Numbered from the stretch's first letter, positions 15,526-24,337 are shown. The stretch is 33,048 nt of DNA from JAUXEH01 sp965602945 (GCA_965602945.1 CBFDBC010000011.1:1-33048); one strand, 5' to 3'. Translations and numbers: made by a program. The notes: generated by a model not told the origin, from the sequence alone.

Positions 15526-16627
15526 CGGTCAGGTATTCCCACTCCAGGACACAGCCGTCTATCAGCTTATAATCATAAACGCAGTCCCGGCAGAATTTAT
15601 AGACTTCGCGGTCTTTTTGAAAACGCTTCCGGAAACTCTCGGCTTGGGGGCTGAACCATAGTTCATCGAAGCGGCTCTGGTTGATGTTGCCGAAGGGCCA
15701 TTCATGGGTCAGATCAAACTCGCACGAGACCACCGTCCCGTCGGCAAACAGGGTTGGCTTGGTCCAGGGAAACCTGCATTTGTATTTCCGGGGCCGCCGG
15801 TCCGGGGAATAGTCGGGATGATAGCGGTACCATCGGAACCTCTTGGCTTGCGGGGCGAAGCGGCGGTCTAAATCTGGATGAGCATACCCCGGCTGCCGGG
15901 TCGAGTATGCCTTGATGCTGAGCATGTCCACGCCCAGGTCCTTGGCCAGACGCCTGAACCCTTCCACCTCATCCTCATTCTCCCGGGATACAACCATGCG
16001 CAGGTTAACGATCGGAAGCCGGTTTCCGGCCCGTTTTTTCTCCTCCATCAAGAGGCGGGTATGATCGATGACCCTCTGGAAATCGCCTCCTTTGCGCAGA
16101 CGGGCATGGGTCTCGGGAGTGCTGCCGTCCAGGGCAACGATCAGGGCATCCAGCCCGGAAGAGACCAGGGCGCGGGCATCCTCCCGGGAAAGCCTGTTCA
16201 GGTTGGAGCTGGTCACAGACAGGATATTTTTCTCCTTGGCATAGGCGATCATTCTGTAGATTTCCGGATTGAGGAGCGGCTCGCCCCAGGACCAGAGTAT
16301 GATATAGAGGAGATAGTCGCCTGTCTCATCGATGAACTTCTTAAAGGTGTCGAAGGGCAGCAGCTGTTTTCCCCTCGTTTCCGGGGCGAAGCTTGGGCAC
16401 AGGTCACAGCTCAGGTCACATACCCCGGAAGGAGCGATGTGGGCCATGTAAGGGTAGCCCTGGGCACGGGAGATCGGGAGGAGCCGGTTAAGGGAGATCC
16501 TGCAGAGATTGAAGAGCTTGCGCCCGGAGATATTGCGGGCCTGCATGGGGATGCGGTCGAACTGGAAGGACAGCCGCCGCCACAGGAGGAGGTTCAGGCC
16601 GTTGCGGAGCAGGAATCCTGCGCGCAA
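15509..16627 (-). CDS. Radical SAM protein with SPASM-like C-terminal cysteines
   Basis: The 372-residue product has the radical SAM CxxxCxxC motif at C70, C74, C77 (CDLSCDLC). It also has LWSWGEPLLNPEIYRM, the GEP-like SAM-binding segment, and VALDGSTPETHARLR. The C-terminal third has CRFPWTKPTLFADGTVVSC and later FCRDCVYDYKLIDGC, consistent with a SPASM-type auxiliary Fe-S domain. The start is a TTG at 16627, immediately after the stop of the Alg13-like gene, with AAGGAG nine bases ahead; an ATG 27 codons in is the alternative. Such enzymes in glycan clusters may modify sugars or lipid carriers; the substrate here is not evident. Confidence 0.85.
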   Translation of the reverse strand: MRAGFLLRNGLNLLLWRRLSFQFDRIPMQARNISGRKLFNLCRISLNRLLPISRAQGYPYMAHIAPSGVCDLSCDLCPSFAPETRGKQLLPFDTFKKFIDETGDYLLYIILWSWGEPLLNPEIYRMIAYAKEKNILSVTSSNLNRLSREDARALVSSGLDALIVALDGSTPETHARLRKGGDFQRVIDHTRLLMEEKKRAGNRLPIVNLRMVVSRENEDEVEGFRRLAKDLGVDMLSIKAYSTRQPGYAHPDLDRRFAPQAKRFRWYRYHPDYSPDRRPRKYKCRFPWTKPTLFADGTVVSCEFDLTHEWPFGNINQSRFDELWFSPQAESFRKRFQKDREVYKFCRDCVYDYKLIDGCVLEWEYLTDAAQP

Positions 16628-17137
16628 CTAATCGGGCTCCTTCACAAAGTCCCTCAGCCGCCCCTCCAGGTAGCTGCAGAGGCGGGCGGCGCCGTTGCCG
16701 TTGGGTGCCGCCCCCAGATCCGCGACGTGCCGGTGGTAGTTTAGGTATATCTCCAGGAGCTGCTCGCCGTCGAGAGCCACCAGGGCCCTTTTCTGCTCCT
16801 GCACGATCTGTGCAAAGATGAGCTGATGATCGTCCACATGCTCGCCGTTCCGGGCGCTGCGGGGGAAAAGTATCGGGATCTTGTTCAGGCTCAGGCACTG
16901 GAGCAGGGTCCCCACCCCCGCATGGGCGATGATGATCTCGGCGGAACCGAGGGCCTCCCGCATCTCGGCATACGAAAGAAAAGGAACCGAAGGGCACTGC
17001 TGGAGAGTATCGGGAGAGTGGCCCCTCTGAACCAAGGTCGATGAAGGAATGATACTGGAGGCGACGCCCTCATCGACGGCCTTGAGGAGCCGGTCGAAGG
17101 GATGCCGATCGAAACCGAGGGTCACGAACGTCTTCAT
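16628..17137 (-). CDS. Alg13-like / PssE-type glycosyltransferase catalytic subunit
   Basis: The 169-residue product is a single C-terminal GT-B half. It has MKTFVTLGFDRHPFDRLLKA at the start, a loop SYAEMREALGSAEIIIAHAG with the AHAG of this family, and IPILFPRSARNGEHVDDHQ, the UDP-sugar binding region with the conserved HxDDHQ-like stretch. In eukaryotes Alg13 works with Alg14; in bacterial capsules the equivalents are EpsF/PssE/Cps14G. The start is ATG 17137, overlapping the Alg14-like stop by four bases; the same frame extends to 17191 but only inside that gene. The partner directly upstream supports a two-subunit enzyme transferring a second sugar to a lipid-linked sugar. Confidence 0.85.
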   Translation of the reverse strand: MKTFVTLGFDRHPFDRLLKAVDEGVASSIIPSSTLVQRGHSPDTLQQCPSVPFLSYAEMREALGSAEIIIAHAGVGTLLQCLSLNKIPILFPRSARNGEHVDDHQLIFAQIVQEQKRALVALDGEQLLEIYLNYHRHVADLGAAPNGNGAARLCSYLEGRLRDFVKEPD

Positions 17138-17583
17138 AACAGCTGGCCCTCGTATTTCGCCTTCTTGTACTTGTCGGCCAGTTCGGGCCACTGAACGATA
17201 AATTCATCTACGAATCGGTATACCAGGCGTCCCGTGAGCGACAGATCCTTAATCCGGGCCAGCGATTCTATGTACACGGTCTTTATCCCCCACAGAGACG
17301 CAATGAGGAAAAAGGGAACGCACACGCCGGCCCCGGTTGAAACCAGGACCCGCGGCCTCTCTTTACTCAACACGCGCCAGGCCAGGAAGAGGTTCCGGAT
17401 CAGGTTTTTAGGGCTCCGCTGGGTAGGGGAAAAGGCGGTGTAGACCTTTTCGTTTCTCAACATGTGCCGTGTGTCCTGGCCTATGAATGTGACCCAGAAC
17501 CGCTCATGGGCACTCCATGCTCCCCTCAGGCAGTGGAGCTCGTAAAAATGGCCGCCCGAAGAACACACCAGACAGACCTTCAT
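17134..17583 (-). CDS. Alg14-like / PssD-type glycosyltransferase membrane-recruiting subunit
   Basis: The 149-residue product starts MKVCLVCSSGGHFYELHCLR, with the SSGGH motif of Alg14/PssD proteins. It has a hydrophobic helix in VLVSTGAGVCVPFFLIASLW and ends with a VYIESLARIKDLSLTGRL segment typical of the family. It recruits the Alg13-like catalytic half to the membrane. Overlaps of four bases on both sides (sulfotransferase upstream, Alg13-like downstream) suggest coupled translation at equal amounts. Confidence 0.87.
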   Translation of the reverse strand: MKVCLVCSSGGHFYELHCLRGAWSAHERFWVTFIGQDTRHMLRNEKVYTAFSPTQRSPKNLIRNLFLAWRVLSKERPRVLVSTGAGVCVPFFLIASLWGIKTVYIESLARIKDLSLTGRLVYRFVDEFIVQWPELADKYKKAKYEGQLL

Positions 17584-18560
17584 CCCCCGGCCCCCCGGGC
17601 ATTCTGCACCCTTTCCGCATACCAGAGAGACAGGTCCCGGCCCAGGAGGCGCTCCAGCCTGGTGGTGTCCTCACGCGAGCCCTCCAGGAGCCTCCGCCTC
17701 AACTCAGCGTCTATCGGGTCCCTCTTCAGCGACATGTTTTTGAGTTTGTATTTTAAAGGACCTCGGATCCGGCGCGGCAGGAACGGTTTGACAACGGTTT
17801 TAAGGAGATTGGGCGTGAAGGCAAGGTCCAGGACGGCATCCGAGACCTTCCCCCTGGGCTGCCCGGAGACATTGACCCTGCGCGGAAGCACGCGGCTATC
17901 GGGAGGGGGGGCTCCTAAAAAATCGAACAGGGAGACGATGTTTTCATCGATGCGCCAAAAGAACTCCTCGAAGATTATCACGCGGACATGGTCGAATCGA
18001 TCCAGGTATGCCTTGACCGGAGAGTGGTACCGGCTGAATCCCACGTAATCATAGGAAAGGGACAAGTTGGCTTTCATCCGGGAGGCCACGACTTCGGGCC
18101 GGATGGCGGATTCAAAATCCAGCTCCTCTCTCCGTTCGCCCCTTTTCTGGAGGTATTGGGACCAGGCACGGTCGGCTGGATTCCTCAGGGTGATTATGAT
18201 CTTGATGTCTCTGAGCCGGTCCCCGTACAGGGCGTGCATGTTGGCGATGACATTCTCGTGGTCGGACAGATACCAGGTGGAGGCCTCTCCCAGGAGCTGA
18301 TCCGGACGAGCCGGCCGGAAAAGGGACACATATTCATCCGGGTCCGAGGTCTCCCAGCCCATCGGCGTCTGTGAATCCCGAATTTCCATGATCGGCTCCC
18401 GGTGCCAGCAGGAAAAAAACATGGGCTCCTTCTCGGGCGGCATGAATATCCGGGGATGTGCGGATAGATAGGAGTAGAGCGTGGAGGTCCCGCAGCGAGG
18501 CGCCCCCACGATAAAGAAATCGGGTAGAGAGACTGATTTTCCGTTATAATCGACCAGCAT
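17580..18560 (-). CDS. PAPS-dependent sulfotransferase domain protein
   Basis: The 326-residue product opens with the 5'-phosphosulfate binding loop FIVGAPRCGTSTLYSYLS (the GAPRCGTSTL element at 19-28). It also has the 3'-phosphate binding segment IITLRNPADRAWSQYL at about 123-137. FEEFFWRIDENIVSLFDFLG and a basic C-terminal tail are further family traits. It should transfer sulfate from PAPS to a hydroxyl on a sugar or lipid. As the first gene of a run with an Alg13/14 pair, radical SAM and GT2 it points to a sulfated surface glycan (inferred). ATG 18560 has a weak ribosome site. A 13-base palindrome, GACACAATGTGTC at 18570-18582, lies just ahead and may be an operator. Confidence 0.87.
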   Translation of the reverse strand: MLVDYNGKSVSLPDFFIVGAPRCGTSTLYSYLSAHPRIFMPPEKEPMFFSCWHREPIMEIRDSQTPMGWETSDPDEYVSLFRPARPDQLLGEASTWYLSDHENVIANMHALYGDRLRDIKIIITLRNPADRAWSQYLQKRGERREELDFESAIRPEVVASRMKANLSLSYDYVGFSRYHSPVKAYLDRFDHVRVIIFEEFFWRIDENIVSLFDFLGAPPPDSRVLPRRVNVSGQPRGKVSDAVLDLAFTPNLLKTVVKPFLPRRIRGPLKYKLKNMSLKRDPIDAELRRRLLEGSREDTTRLERLLGRDLSLWYAERVQNARGAGG

Positions 18561-18662
18561 AGGCCCGCAGACACAATGTGTCTTTATCTTCAGACTCGAA
18601 TAAACTAAACCAATCCCTTAAAAAATTCAAGAGGATTTGGGGGTGGACCGGTGCACCGGAGG

Positions 18663-19763
18663 TCAAATCTTCATCGGCATGAGGACATATTTGTAATCGA
18701 TCTCATCATCCTCATGGGTACGCATGAGGATGGCGCTATTTTCGTCCTTCAGCTCGATCCTGACCTTTTCGGTCTTGACCGTCGTCAGAAAATCCAGAAG
18801 ATACTGAGCATTGAAGCCGACCTCGAATTCCGTGCCCTCGTATTCAATGCCGACCTCGTCCCTTGCTTCTCCCAACTCCGGATTGGACGAGAAGAGGACG
18901 ATCCTGTCTCTCTGGATGTTGAATTTGATACCCTTGGACCGTTCCGTCGACAGCAAAGAAACCCTCCGGATGGCATCCGCGATCTCTTCCCGGTCAAGGA
19001 TAACGGCATGGGGGTTGTCTTCCGGAATGACCGCCTCGTAGTTGGGGAATTTTCCCTCTATGACCCGGGAGATCAGGATTCTGTTCTGTACTCTAAAAAA
19101 GAGGTTGTTCTCATCCATGTCGAAATTGAGGTCCGAGTCGTCGAATTTCCTCAATTCGTTCAATGTCTTCTTGGATACGATCCCCCGGATCTCCTCTCCC
19201 ACCCGCAGCGATTCCAGGGGCATCTGGGTGTAGGCCAGCCGGTGTCCATCGGTGCTTATCAGTTCGATGCTGCCGTCTTTGAGGATCATCAAGGCGCCGT
19301 TCAGGTAATATCTCTGTTCCTGTGTAATGGCACAGTAGACCCTGTCGATCATGTCCTTACACTTATCGAGCGGAAGGACGACGTTGTTTTCAAACTTCGG
19401 TTCGGGGACTTGAGGATAGTCTTCTTTGGGAAGGCAAAGGACCTTGAACTGGCTTGCACCGGAGGTGATTTCCATCATGTGGTTCTCGTTCTGTTCGAAA
19501 CGGACATCCGCGGCCGCGGAAAGCGACTTCACTATCTCGAAGATCTTTTTGCCTGACACCGTGATTGCTCCGGTCTGCTCCACCTCTGCGCCGAAATGGG
19601 TCTTGAGTCCCACTTCCAGGTCGGTTCCCGTCAGCTCGACATGGTTCTCCGAGGCTACTATCAGTATGTTCGCCAAAATCGGCATTGTGTTTCGCTTTTC
19701 TACTATCCCCTGCAGGAGTTGGAGCTCGCCCAGTATGTCGTCTTTCGCGATCGAGAATTTCAT
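18663..19763 (-). CDS. dnaN: DNA polymerase III beta subunit (sliding clamp)
   Basis: The 366-residue product shows the three-domain clamp. MKFSIAKDDILGELQLLQG leads domain 1 with NTMPILANILI. SFKV-like segments (ASQFKVLCLPKEDYPQVP) and ISTDGHRLAYTQ mark domain 2. Domain 3 ends with YKYVLMPMKI, close to the canonical MPMRL. The clamp tethers the replicative polymerase. The start is the ATG at 19763 after AAAGGTGG; an in-frame extension to 19841 is AT-rich intergenic DNA. It lies downstream of dnaA in the usual dnaA-dnaN order, with 114 bases between. Confidence 0.97.
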   Translation of the reverse strand: MKFSIAKDDILGELQLLQGIVEKRNTMPILANILIVASENHVELTGTDLEVGLKTHFGAEVEQTGAITVSGKKIFEIVKSLSAAADVRFEQNENHMMEITSGASQFKVLCLPKEDYPQVPEPKFENNVVLPLDKCKDMIDRVYCAITQEQRYYLNGALMILKDGSIELISTDGHRLAYTQMPLESLRVGEEIRGIVSKKTLNELRKFDDSDLNFDMDENNLFFRVQNRILISRVIEGKFPNYEAVIPEDNPHAVILDREEIADAIRRVSLLSTERSKGIKFNIQRDRIVLFSSNPELGEARDEVGIEYEGTEFEVGFNAQYLLDFLTTVKTEKVRIELKDENSAILMRTHEDDEIDYKYVLMPMKI

Positions 19764-19877
19764 TTTTCCACCTTTCCTCAGCGCTTTTTCTTTCTTTATA
19801 TATATTATATGTAGGTTATGTAATAAGAATAAGAAATGCAAATAAAATGTGTATAACCTGAGTATCTCACTGATTCC
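19764..19877. other. dnaA-dnaN intergenic: AT-rich tract with DnaA box, origin candidate
   Basis: The 114 bases are far more AT-rich than the surroundings, with a run of alternating T/A at about 19797-19812. A perfect DnaA box, TTATACACA, lies on the minus strand at 19848-19856. The minus-strand TATAAT in this tract may also be the dnaN -10 element. A single consensus box next to an unwinding-prone tract fits one half of a bipartite origin but does not prove it. Confidence 0.5.
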
Positions 19878-21209
19878 TTAGTGTATATAGGCGATTATTT
19901 TGTTTAATTCCCTGTTGAATTCAGAGTCTTCTTCTCTGAGTTTCTCGATCTTGCGTATGCTGTGGATGACGGTAGTGTGGTGTTTTCCACCGAATTTTTT
20001 ACCGATCTCCGGCAGTGAAGTTTTGGTAAGCTCTTTGGAGAGATACATGGCCACCTGACGCGGAAAAGCGATCTTGGGTGAGTTGTTGCGCACACTGAGC
20101 TGAGAGAGCTTGATCTTGTAATGGCGGGCCACCAGTTTCTGGATCTTGTCAATTGTGACCATGGTGGAGGATGAATCCAGGAGCCCCTTCAGCGCCTCCT
20201 TGGCCAGGTCGAGATCGATTGGCTCGCCCTTAAGCGATGCATAGGCGATAACACGGCGAAGATAGCCTTCCAGTTCACGGATGTTGGAGTGAACCTTGTC
20301 CGCGATGTAGAGGCCCACGCTTTCGGACAGGTATATTTCCTCCATCTCTGACTTTTTCTTGAGGATCGCGATCCGGGTTTCGATATCCGGGGGCTTCAGG
20401 TCGGCGATCAGTCCCCATTCGAACCTGGAGCTGAAGCGTTCTTCCAGATTCGGGATCTCTTTGGGCGGACAATCGCTGGTGATGACGATCTGTTTCTGGC
20501 TGTCGTACAGATGGTTGAAGGTGTGGAAGAATTCTTCTTTGGTCCTTTCTCTGCCGGCCAGGTAATGGATGTCATCCATGAGCAGCACATCGATGCTGCG
20601 GTATTTCTGCCGGAAATCCAGGACCTTGCCGTACTGGAGGTGGTTGATCAGGTCATTCATGAACTTTTCTGTTGTTATATACAGGACCTTGATGCGCCGG
20701 CTATCCTTGAGGACATGGTGTCCGATGGCGTTCATGAGGTGAGTTTTGCCCAGCCCGGCACCGCCGTAGATGTACAGGGGGTTGTAGGATTTTGCCGGAT
20801 TCTTCACCACGGCCGTAGCAGCGGCATGCCCAAACTGGTTGCATGATCCCACCACGAAGTTTTCGAAGGTGTAGTTGGGATTCAGGTTGGGATTCAGGAG
20901 GGACCCGTGTTTCGAGCGGCGATCTTGGGGAGAGCGCCGCATGAAGGAAGTGGGGGAGTCGTCATAGATGTATTTGATATCAAAAGCTTTTTTGTGGAGA
21001 TCGCGGGAACAGTTGTTGATCAGGCTGGAGTAGTGAAAGGACAGCCAGTCCTTGAAATATGAATTTGGGACCTTGATATAGAGCGTGTCGTTCTCCTGGC
21101 CGATATATACAGTGGGCTCGAACCAGGTCTCGTAGCTTTTCTGATCGATGCGCTTTTCTATTTCACCGCGTATTTGGAGCCAAACGTTCGTTTTTTCAGA
21201 AGGTTGCAT
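19878..21209 (-). CDS. dnaA: Chromosomal replication initiator protein DnaA
   Basis: The 443-residue product has domain I (residues 1-75, WLQIRGEIEKRIDQKSYETWF), a short linker and the AAA+ domain. The Walker A is GGAGLGKTHL at 149-158 and the Walker B is VLLMDDIHYLAG at about 208-219. The C-terminal DNA-binding domain carries the signature GGKHHTTVIHSIRKIEKL. Both ATP binding and hydrolysis motifs look intact. The start is taken as ATG 21209, preceded at good spacing by GGGAG; a GTG at 21242 in the same frame would place the start inside a palindrome of DnaA-box-like sites. It has its own upstream promoter and is followed by dnaN. Confidence 0.97.
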   Translation of the reverse strand: MQPSEKTNVWLQIRGEIEKRIDQKSYETWFEPTVYIGQENDTLYIKVPNSYFKDWLSFHYSSLINNCSRDLHKKAFDIKYIYDDSPTSFMRRSPQDRRSKHGSLLNPNLNPNYTFENFVVGSCNQFGHAAATAVVKNPAKSYNPLYIYGGAGLGKTHLMNAIGHHVLKDSRRIKVLYITTEKFMNDLINHLQYGKVLDFRQKYRSIDVLLMDDIHYLAGRERTKEEFFHTFNHLYDSQKQIVITSDCPPKEIPNLEERFSSRFEWGLIADLKPPDIETRIAILKKKSEMEEIYLSESVGLYIADKVHSNIRELEGYLRRVIAYASLKGEPIDLDLAKEALKGLLDSSSTMVTIDKIQKLVARHYKIKLSQLSVRNNSPKIAFPRQVAMYLSKELTKTSLPEIGKKFGGKHHTTVIHSIRKIEKLREEDSEFNRELNKIIAYIH

Positions 21210-21222
21210 GACGGCTCCCGAG

Positions 21223-21254
21223 TTTTCCACAGGAATTTCCACAGCTGTGGAAAT
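21223..21254. promoter_or_regulatory. Cluster of DnaA-box-like sites with a long palindrome before dnaA
   Basis: Three near-consensus 9-mers stand here: TTTTCCACA (21223-21231), ATTTCCACA (21235-21243) and its inverted copy (21246-21254). The last two form the core of a perfect 22-base palindrome centred between 21244 and 21245 (half-site AATTTCCACAG). They lie directly ahead of the dnaA start and behind its promoter, as expected for autoregulation or the second half of an origin. Binding by DnaA is inferred. Confidence 0.6.
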
Positions 21255-21310
21255 TTATCGGTCCTCAAAAATATATATTCGATCTCATCCGGGATTGTTG
21301 AAGCTCAGGT

Positions 21311-21339
21311 ATAATAGCACCCCTATTTTATGAATGCAA
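21311..21339 (-). promoter_or_regulatory. Possible dnaA promoter
   Basis: On the minus strand TTGCAT (21339-21334) is followed after 17 bases by TATTAT (21316-21311). Between this and the dnaA ATG lie about 100 bases with AT-rich stretches and the DnaA-box-like cluster. The -35 element is poor. Confidence 0.4.
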
Positions 21340-21360
21340 CGAAAAAGGAAAAAAAATAAA

Positions 21361-24324
21361 TCAGAAGTCGAAACCGATCCAGAACTTGGTCCGCCACCCT
21401 GTTATGACGTTCCAATCGAACGGTGACTTCAGCGTCTGCCACGCCAATCCCTTGACAAAATCGATGTGCATGGGCATCCCCAGGAAAAAGAATTCGACTC
21501 CGAAACCAAAGGAGCCCATGGCCTCGGCAAGAAGAAAGTCCGGCTGCCCGTCGGGGGTCACGATCGGGAAATAAAACACCGACGGATTGTCTCCCAGCTT
21601 GCTGCGTGTGACATCGAAAAACCCGGTAGCCCGGACCGGGCCGAAGGGTCCCAGCATGGTGTAGGCCGCGCTGACCAGGGGGATGCGGAATTCCAGGTTC
21701 GCGTACCAGCCCTCGGTCCCGATGATGCTGTAGAAATAGGCGGACCTCACTTCGTTGTTCCCCCCCCAGTAGTTCACGTAAGGATTCTTACCGCGGCTGA
21801 TGAAACCGTTGAACCGGAATGCGAACAGGGTGTCGCCGCCCAGATAGAGATACTGGCGATAATCCAGGGAGGCCGAGGTGTTCTGGAGAAAGGCATCGGA
21901 GATGGGGAGGGTCTGCGTGAGGGAGAGGCGGAAGGTGTTGCCTTTGGCCGGGCCGTAGCTCTTGAAACGCGTTGTCTCCCCCACCAGAGCCAGGGAAAAG
22001 GGGATCATGTTGCCGTTGTAGAAATAGCCGTACCCGCCGACCCTGGGATCGACGATCTGATTCATGTAGGGATTGTAGAAACTTTCGTTGAAATATGAGT
22101 AGCCCGCGGTGGCCTCCAGCCGGTAGTAGGTGTTGAATGGATAGGCGCCCATCACCGAGACTCCGGAGATCTCCCGCGTCGCCATGGCGTCGCGGTAGCT
22201 GAGAAGGTAATACAGGCTGGGATCGTAATAGGCATAGGGCGGATAATAGAATATCGTGTAAGCATAGGCCTGTGCCATCCACTGGAAGCGGTTCTTCAGG
22301 TTTGCGTAGGAAAGGGAATAGTTGCGGAAGCTGCGCACCTGGTAAGCCGTGAAGTTGAACATGTGGTCGTGAAACAGGTCGGCGAATGTGATGGCGGATC
22401 CGCCATATATGGAGCCGTCGGTGGAAACCACGGCCTCGACTGGAGGCCTCCCTACGATGTACAGCTTGCCCAATCCCGTGTATTCCCCGATCTTTTCGTT
22501 GTCGATCTCGATCTTCACCAAGGGCTCGAACCGCTCATGCAGTTCTTCGGGCTCCAAATCGTCGGCATGAACCGTCCTTTCCAACTCGGGCTCGAATTCG
22601 CTCTTGAACAGCTGGAAGGCCCCCTTGTTGAAGGCCGAGAATATGATCTTGCCGTCTTCCTTGGGATCCGGAACCGGCAGGAAACAGCCGGTACGGACAT
22701 CGGTGTAGCGCAGCATCTCTCCGCTATCGAGCGAGATGGAGTAGATGTTGAAAGCATCGCGCATGTCGCCCACGAAGAATATCTCCTCGGAATCCTGTGA
22801 AAACTCGGGCGTTATGGTGTTGCCCCGGCCGAAAGTCAGCTGTGTCTTTTTCTTCAGGTCGTCCACAGGGGAAATGAATAGCTTGTCGAAGACATCGAGC
22901 CTGATGCTATAGGCGAGCAGCTTCCCGTCGGGAGAGATGGTCACGGCCTTCTCATACAGCTCGTCCTGCGTCAGGTTGGTGGTTTCCGCCGTATCCAGAT
23001 TGACCGTGAAGATATCCCGCCGGCCGCCCTCGAAGGCCGTGAACAGAAGCTCCCGGCCCCCGGGATTAAAAGCGGGGGAGGACGGCACGTCCTGGTCGAG
23101 GGGGATCCTCTTGAGCATGCTGCCGGAGAGCACATCCACCAGGAAAAGCGCGTGTTTGTGGCCGGAGCGGGCGAAGAAGGCGAGGGTGTCTCCATCGTGT
23201 GACCAGGCCACGTCCTTCCCGTTGGAGGGCTCGATCTCGAACTTGATGAACTCGTATTTCAGGGAATACCCCTTTGTGAGGTTCTTGACGGGCCGCCCGT
23301 CTTCCACGCTGAACAGGATGACATCCAGGTCCAGGTCCTTGACGTTGTAAGTGACGGCCGCGACCAGGTCGCCGGAGGGAGAGACGGCATGGCTGAAGGC
23401 GAACCAGTACTGGTTGACCGGGTATTCCGGGCCGAGCACGATCCCGTAGTTATCGGGATTCTCCCGGGTGACAAAATCCCGGTACTTTTCCCTCAGATGT
23501 TTCTTGTACTCGTGCGAAAACTGCCGGTTGTCCATCGAGAAGGACTGCATGACCGGATTCACGCGCCCGACCAGGGGCGAGCTTTTCATGGTCTGCCAGA
23601 AGTTGCGAACCCCGTTCTTCCCGTACTCCTGCTCGATGTAGTCGTACATGGCGTGGCCGAAATCATAGGCGGGGTCCCGGATGAGAGGATACGGAGAGAA
23701 AAACATTCCCGCTCCGTTCAGTTCAGGGATGCGGTCGTTGAGCACCGCGTCGCGGACGATGAGCTCCGACCATGAGGACCAGCGTTCGGTGCTGTATTCA
23801 GAGAAACCCTCGAAAACCCAAAGCGGCGGCTGGCTGACGGCATAGACCACTCCCCCCGGGCTTCCCCACAGGAGGTCGAACTGGAAGATGTGGGAGAGCT
23901 CGTGGAGCATGAGGTCGTACAGGTCGTCGATGGGCATGTCTCCCTGGATGGCAACGCGAAAGAGCAGGGGCTCGGACACGCCCAGCGCCCCCTCCGGAGG
24001 CCGGAACAGGTTTGATTGCTGGAAGTCGGTGGACGTCACGTAGTAGAGCAGCGGGACCCTGGCTGAAAGCTGGTGCTTGATCTTGTCGCTTATCTGAGCA
24101 TAGGCGCTCTCGGCCAGATCTGCGACGACCTGCAGCATGGCCGTGTCCTTCGTATAATAATAGACATCGAAGTGGTCGGTGGAATAGAATTCCCAGTTGA
24201 AATCGGTGTACATCACACGGTTCTTGCCGTAAAACTGAGTGTAGGCGATCTGAGCGGACAGCGTGCTTGCGGCCAGGAGGATGAGGGAAAATACGATAAG
24301 GGACCTTCTCGTTCCTGTACTCAT
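21361..24324 (-). CDS. Peptidase MA-like metalloprotease with TolB-type propeller and outer-membrane-barrel-like C-terminus
   Basis: The 987-residue product has a signal peptide (1-24). A gluzincin-type protease domain follows, with LHELSHIFQFD (HELSH at 141-145) and FEGFSEYST (E172/E176) as likely zinc ligands. From about 330 to 640 come repeated blades such as SWSHDGDTLAFFA-, FNPGGRELLFTA- and ISPDGKLLAYS-like segments, typical of TolB/PD40 propellers. The last 350 residues are rich in alternating aromatic strands (GGYGYFYNGNMIPFSL, SLDYRQYLYLGG) and end in TKFWIGFDF, with a final Phe as in outer membrane barrels. The start is ATG 24324 after GAGGAG; the same frame runs to 24468 inside the upstream gene. 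The substrate is unknown. It ends a three-gene run with two lipoproteins. Confidence 0.82.
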   Translation of the reverse strand: MSTGTRRSLIVFSLILLAASTLSAQIAYTQFYGKNRVMYTDFNWEFYSTDHFDVYYYTKDTAMLQVVADLAESAYAQISDKIKHQLSARVPLLYYVTSTDFQQSNLFRPPEGALGVSEPLLFRVAIQGDMPIDDLYDLMLHELSHIFQFDLLWGSPGGVVYAVSQPPLWVFEGFSEYSTERWSSWSELIVRDAVLNDRIPELNGAGMFFSPYPLIRDPAYDFGHAMYDYIEQEYGKNGVRNFWQTMKSSPLVGRVNPVMQSFSMDNRQFSHEYKKHLREKYRDFVTRENPDNYGIVLGPEYPVNQYWFAFSHAVSPSGDLVAAVTYNVKDLDLDVILFSVEDGRPVKNLTKGYSLKYEFIKFEIEPSNGKDVAWSHDGDTLAFFARSGHKHALFLVDVLSGSMLKRIPLDQDVPSSPAFNPGGRELLFTAFEGGRRDIFTVNLDTAETTNLTQDELYEKAVTISPDGKLLAYSIRLDVFDKLFISPVDDLKKKTQLTFGRGNTITPEFSQDSEEIFFVGDMRDAFNIYSISLDSGEMLRYTDVRTGCFLPVPDPKEDGKIIFSAFNKGAFQLFKSEFEPELERTVHADDLEPEELHERFEPLVKIEIDNEKIGEYTGLGKLYIVGRPPVEAVVSTDGSIYGGSAITFADLFHDHMFNFTAYQVRSFRNYSLSYANLKNRFQWMAQAYAYTIFYYPPYAYYDPSLYYLLSYRDAMATREISGVSVMGAYPFNTYYRLEATAGYSYFNESFYNPYMNQIVDPRVGGYGYFYNGNMIPFSLALVGETTRFKSYGPAKGNTFRLSLTQTLPISDAFLQNTSASLDYRQYLYLGGDTLFAFRFNGFISRGKNPYVNYWGGNNEVRSAYFYSIIGTEGWYANLEFRIPLVSAAYTMLGPFGPVRATGFFDVTRSKLGDNPSVFYFPIVTPDGQPDFLLAEAMGSFGFGVEFFFLGMPMHIDFVKGLAWQTLKSPFDWNVITGWRTKFWIGFDF

Positions 24325-24337
24325 GATTTCTCCTCGA

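Noticed and set aside
18648..18659. CCGGTGCACCGG palindrome just after dnaN as a terminator
   Set aside because: A 4-base-pair stem with no T-run is too weak to call a terminator.
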